DNA from: Nymphaea colorata
Taxonomy: Eukaryota > Streptophyta > Magnoliopsida > Nymphaeales > Nymphaeaceae
Assembly: GCF_008831285.2 (NCBI RefSeq)
Contig: NC_045139.1
Span: forward strand, 30,237,206-30,301,205
Direction: 5' to 3'
Length of the DNA: 64,000 nt
A program made the position numbers and the translations under genes. Positions within the stretch are counted from its first letter, which is position 1. Each line of letters begins with the position of its first letter. Below, one piece after another: positions 61,610 through 64,000 of this stretch. A model generated the notes under the pieces. It searched no databases and had not been told where the DNA came from. It saw only the letters and a program-made list of their open reading frames with translations.

Positions 61610-63353
61610 GAGAGAGAGAGAGAGAGAGAGAGACGGAACCATGACTCTGGCATTTATTTGTCAAAATGACAGCTAATCTGAGCCATCTGATCTTTAGATC
61701 GATCCGATCAGATGCTGTCTATTTTATTATTTTTTTCCCACTTTCTCTCTCCCCAACCTTCCCTCTTGCCCGATTTCCCCAAGTCCCTCCATCCAACTCC
61801 TTGTTCATCCACCATCACCAGCGGCCGACGGTGCCTAATGTGGAATTAACAATGTTGGAGTTCAATTCTTTAGAAGTATAAACAATTCATGCACCGAAGA
61901 CCAAAAGAATACACTGTTGATCAGGTGCAAAGCAAAATTCTTCCTTGACTATGTTCTTTCCTTTTTTTTGCTCTGTCTCTCTCGTTCATAAACTGTGTTG
62001 CAACTTTATTCATCTCACGACATGAGACATATAGGAAAAATTGCTTAATTCAGTTGAAGAAGGAAAAATAGACAGAGATGCAGAACAAATGTTGTAGAAC
62101 GTAGATATGTAGCATACCTTGTAACATGGAAGAGAGCAATAGCGAGCATTACATCGAGGGCACGTGTACTGCGAAAATTGCTTCTGACAACTGAACAAAC
62201 AAATAAGAACATCACTATTGTGCAGTACATACTATATAGCACAAGGATGTACTGAATGAATGGGTCATTCTCAGAAAACTTGTAATACGATCAATGCACA
62301 AAGGCTCTGTAAGCATTTGGATAGGTGGATAGACAAAACGATCCCAGTACAATCTGACCATGCCTAATTGGACACAGGTCACATATCAGTCTATATATAG
62401 TATTGGACACAGGTCACATATAAGTCTAAATATAGTATACTTGCCTTCCTTGAAGAAATAACCTTGAGTCCACCTGAAGCTCAAGTTCAGCAAAATATTT
62501 AGGTCAGCTCTGGTGCACCCACGTTTTCTTCTGCCTTTAAGCAGGTATCTTCAATTGGTGTGACATCAACACCAAAACTTTTAACCTTTAACCTTGCTTG
62601 ATTATCTAGAAGATTATAATAAGGCAGGGTCTACCCATGGCATAATTACACTAAACACATCACAAGATTGCAATACATATCTTAATTATCTGTTATCGAT
62701 GACCTAAGTATATTGTTCATTTTCATTCATAGTATCATGGACACTATAAGGATACTAACAGGCTGTTGTGGCTTTCCTCCTGCTTTCTGGATCTTGTCTA
62801 CAACCTTTTTCTCATTCGCTACTAAAATTGGATACATGGTCCACAATCGGAATCACAAAACCATGATAGAAAGTATTTCCTTCTCTTACTGCTGTTTATG
62901 AATCAGAGACCAGCATGAGAGAAGACATCATCAAATACTATGACTATGAATTCTCTAAACCAAAAACCATTGTTTCAAGTTTATTACTCAAACACGTGAA
63001 ACTCAGAAGCAGGAACCAGCATGATGGGAGAAGACAAAAACACCAATGTTGGCGATTGATCACTAAAGATACAGCAGCAGAAGATTTATCAGTTAGCCCA
63101 ACTTGGGTGCCAGAAATTCCTAATATCTATAAGTCTTGGACCTCATTTAACATACATATATTGATAGGATCGTAAGAAATATTTCCCACCATCCTCCCAT
63201 GCAATCTAGAAGACTTTGGGAATGTGTATTTGAAACAAAATCGCATATCCGAAAGGAAAACCCAAGTTCATGGAAAACTATCTACAGAAAATTTGTTCAA
63301 GAAGAGAGAGAGAAGGAGAGTTACACTCGACAGATGATACGAGCTTCTCCCAT
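57625..63353 (-). CDS. HIT-type zinc-finger protein, ZNHIT2-like
   Basis: ZNHIT2 proteins work with the R2TP chaperone in building large RNA-protein and kinase complexes, notably the U5 snRNP; that role is known from animals and assumed here. Exons (minus): 63353-63325, 62190-62118, 61402-61237, 60839-60880 read downward, and 58499-57625; total 1185 bases, 394 residues. The HIT finger is split over three exons: CRVC spans the first join, then CPRCNARYCSLPC, then RHSLHC, giving the full set of Cys/His ligands. Next come LRHIQPEDETKRKMLELLKR and FHLDELDKPFEIEID. A linker (LLSEDTIQKVLRG) is followed by the conserved SLDDLSNEEKKQF and ASGELGKLIEPWRPWW. A hydrophobic middle (LFDDVVCLLYLGTPALV) and a Lys/Arg-rich stretch come before the end KVLIEEV. 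The 29-base first exon was found only by following the zinc ligands and frame. Confidence 0.92.
58825..59514. mobile_element. DNA element with GCCTAGGC palindromes in HIT-gene intron 4
   Basis: The left end reads TATGTTGTCAACGCGACC and the right end, reverse complemented, TATGTTGATAAGGCC. Both ends carry repeated CCTAGGC / AGGCGCACCTAGGC words. The flanks GAGTAAG (left, adjacent) and GAGTAGA (right, adjacent) may be a worn target-site duplication. The inside is A/T-rich with no transposase frame. A likely relative lies in DnaJ intron 1. Confidence 0.55.
59966..60195. repeat. Imperfect duplication in HIT-gene intron 4
   Basis: Two stretches share the order ATGAG(C/T)TAGAA(A/G)AAGGAAA, then TCCCAAGAAATTGAAG or TCTCAAGAAAATGAAG, then ATAAG(G/A)AAA, about 130 bases apart. 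This looks like an old tandem duplication. Confidence 0.4.
61574..61633. repeat. Compound microsatellite (TA)n-(GA)n in HIT-gene intron 2
   Basis: An alternating TA run of about 32 bases passes through CGAGAG into a (GA)n run of about 26 bases. Confidence 0.9.
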
Positions 63354-63527
63354 CGGAAGAGACGCTCTTAGGTGCAGATTTTCTTGTCTCCTCCTTCTTT
63401 GCCGCCTTGAAAAATTCGTTTGACACCAGCAGCATCACGTTTCTTCTTTCCCGGGGGGGCTTCCAAAAGGTCCAAAATATATATTAGGACGTACGAATCA
63501 TAAAACATGTAAAAAGCATAAGAGCCA

Positions 63528-63592
<65 letters not shown>

Positions 63593-64000
63593 CTCTTTCT
63601 CTTTCCCTACATATACCCAACAACCCAAAATCTACATACGATGAAAGAAAATAAATGATAAAACACGTAAAAAAACATATGAGCCAATAAAAAATACTCT
63701 CTCTCTCTCCCTCTGTCTCTCTGTCTCTCTCTCTAAACATATGAACGACCTAAAATCCACACATAGTCAAAGACGTTTTCCAAATTCATCAACTGTCCTT
63801 GATGGCAGTTAGTTTACAACAATTATACTTCTCTTTCATTAACAAAAAAAGGAAAAACAAAACGAGATAAAGTCTGAACACAAAAGAGTGTGTTCAGATA
63901 AGCAAACCAGGACTGTGAGGAGTTGCAGCACCATTCCAGAAACATTAACACAAAAGGCATAAACATTTCCACAAACAATTGGCATGCACCATTCATCGCA
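63354..64000. other. 5' leader and upstream region of the HIT zinc-finger gene
   Basis: The stretch upstream of the start codon holds a long (CT)n run at 63531-63590, a second CT-rich run at 63697-63734 and AT-rich flanks. No TATA box could be chosen with confidence, and no other gene is seen to the window edge. Confidence 0.45.
63531..63590. repeat. (CT)n microsatellite upstream of the HIT gene
   Basis: About 60 bases of uninterrupted CT repeats, (GA)n on the gene strand, lie some 180 bases upstream of the start codon. Confidence 0.95.

Overview
The window is nuclear DNA from a flowering plant. Seven spliced genes can be read, with GT..AG introns, long AT-rich introns and spacers, many microsatellites, and several short inverted-repeat transposons. 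The gene set includes a cytosolic glutamine synthetase, a plasmodesmata-located DUF26 protein and a plastid DnaJ. The moderate GC content and long introns do not look like a grass. I cannot name the family or species. There is no sign of bacterial, organellar or viral sequence.

Layout. At 86-1003 (minus) lie the first six coding exons of a cytosolic glutamine synthetase whose 3' half is outside the window. About 8.8 kb of spacer follows, with microsatellites, a small transposon and two exon-like fragments. A plasmodesmata-located protein (PDLP) gene lies at 9775-11958 (minus). About 10 kb of spacer follows, with one orphan open frame and two small transposons. An 11-exon plastid DnaJ gene covers 22028-33574 (minus); its introns are loaded with mobile elements. 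A nine-exon Maf-like nucleotide pyrophosphatase gene lies at 35584-39961 (minus). After a 4.7 kb spacer, the two-exon LRAT/NC-domain gene at 44677-47101 is the only plus-strand gene. It converges on a four-exon PUX10-type UBX-domain gene at 48439-56695 (minus), whose introns hold a 1.49 kb PIF/Harbinger-type element and other repeats. A five-exon HIT zinc-finger gene (ZNHIT2-like) lies at 57625-63353 (minus). Exon joins were worked out by hand from reading frame, splice signals and family similarity; all seven models keep frame through every join.

The genes do not form a pathway. They cover nitrogen assimilation, cell-to-cell channels, plastid chaperone work, nucleotide clean-up, a probable lipid/thiol enzyme, CDC48 recruitment to lipid droplets, and assembly of large RNA-protein machines. 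I found no convincing new biological system. The most interesting material is structural: two larger DNA transposons in introns that seem to carry gene-like 5' pieces with splice donors on the strand opposite to the host gene; a four-copy family of about 300-370 bp elements with GTCACAAATA ends; a three-copy family of roughly 100 bp elements ending in GGGYGTTTGG-like sequence; and a few exon-like fragments of unknown origin.
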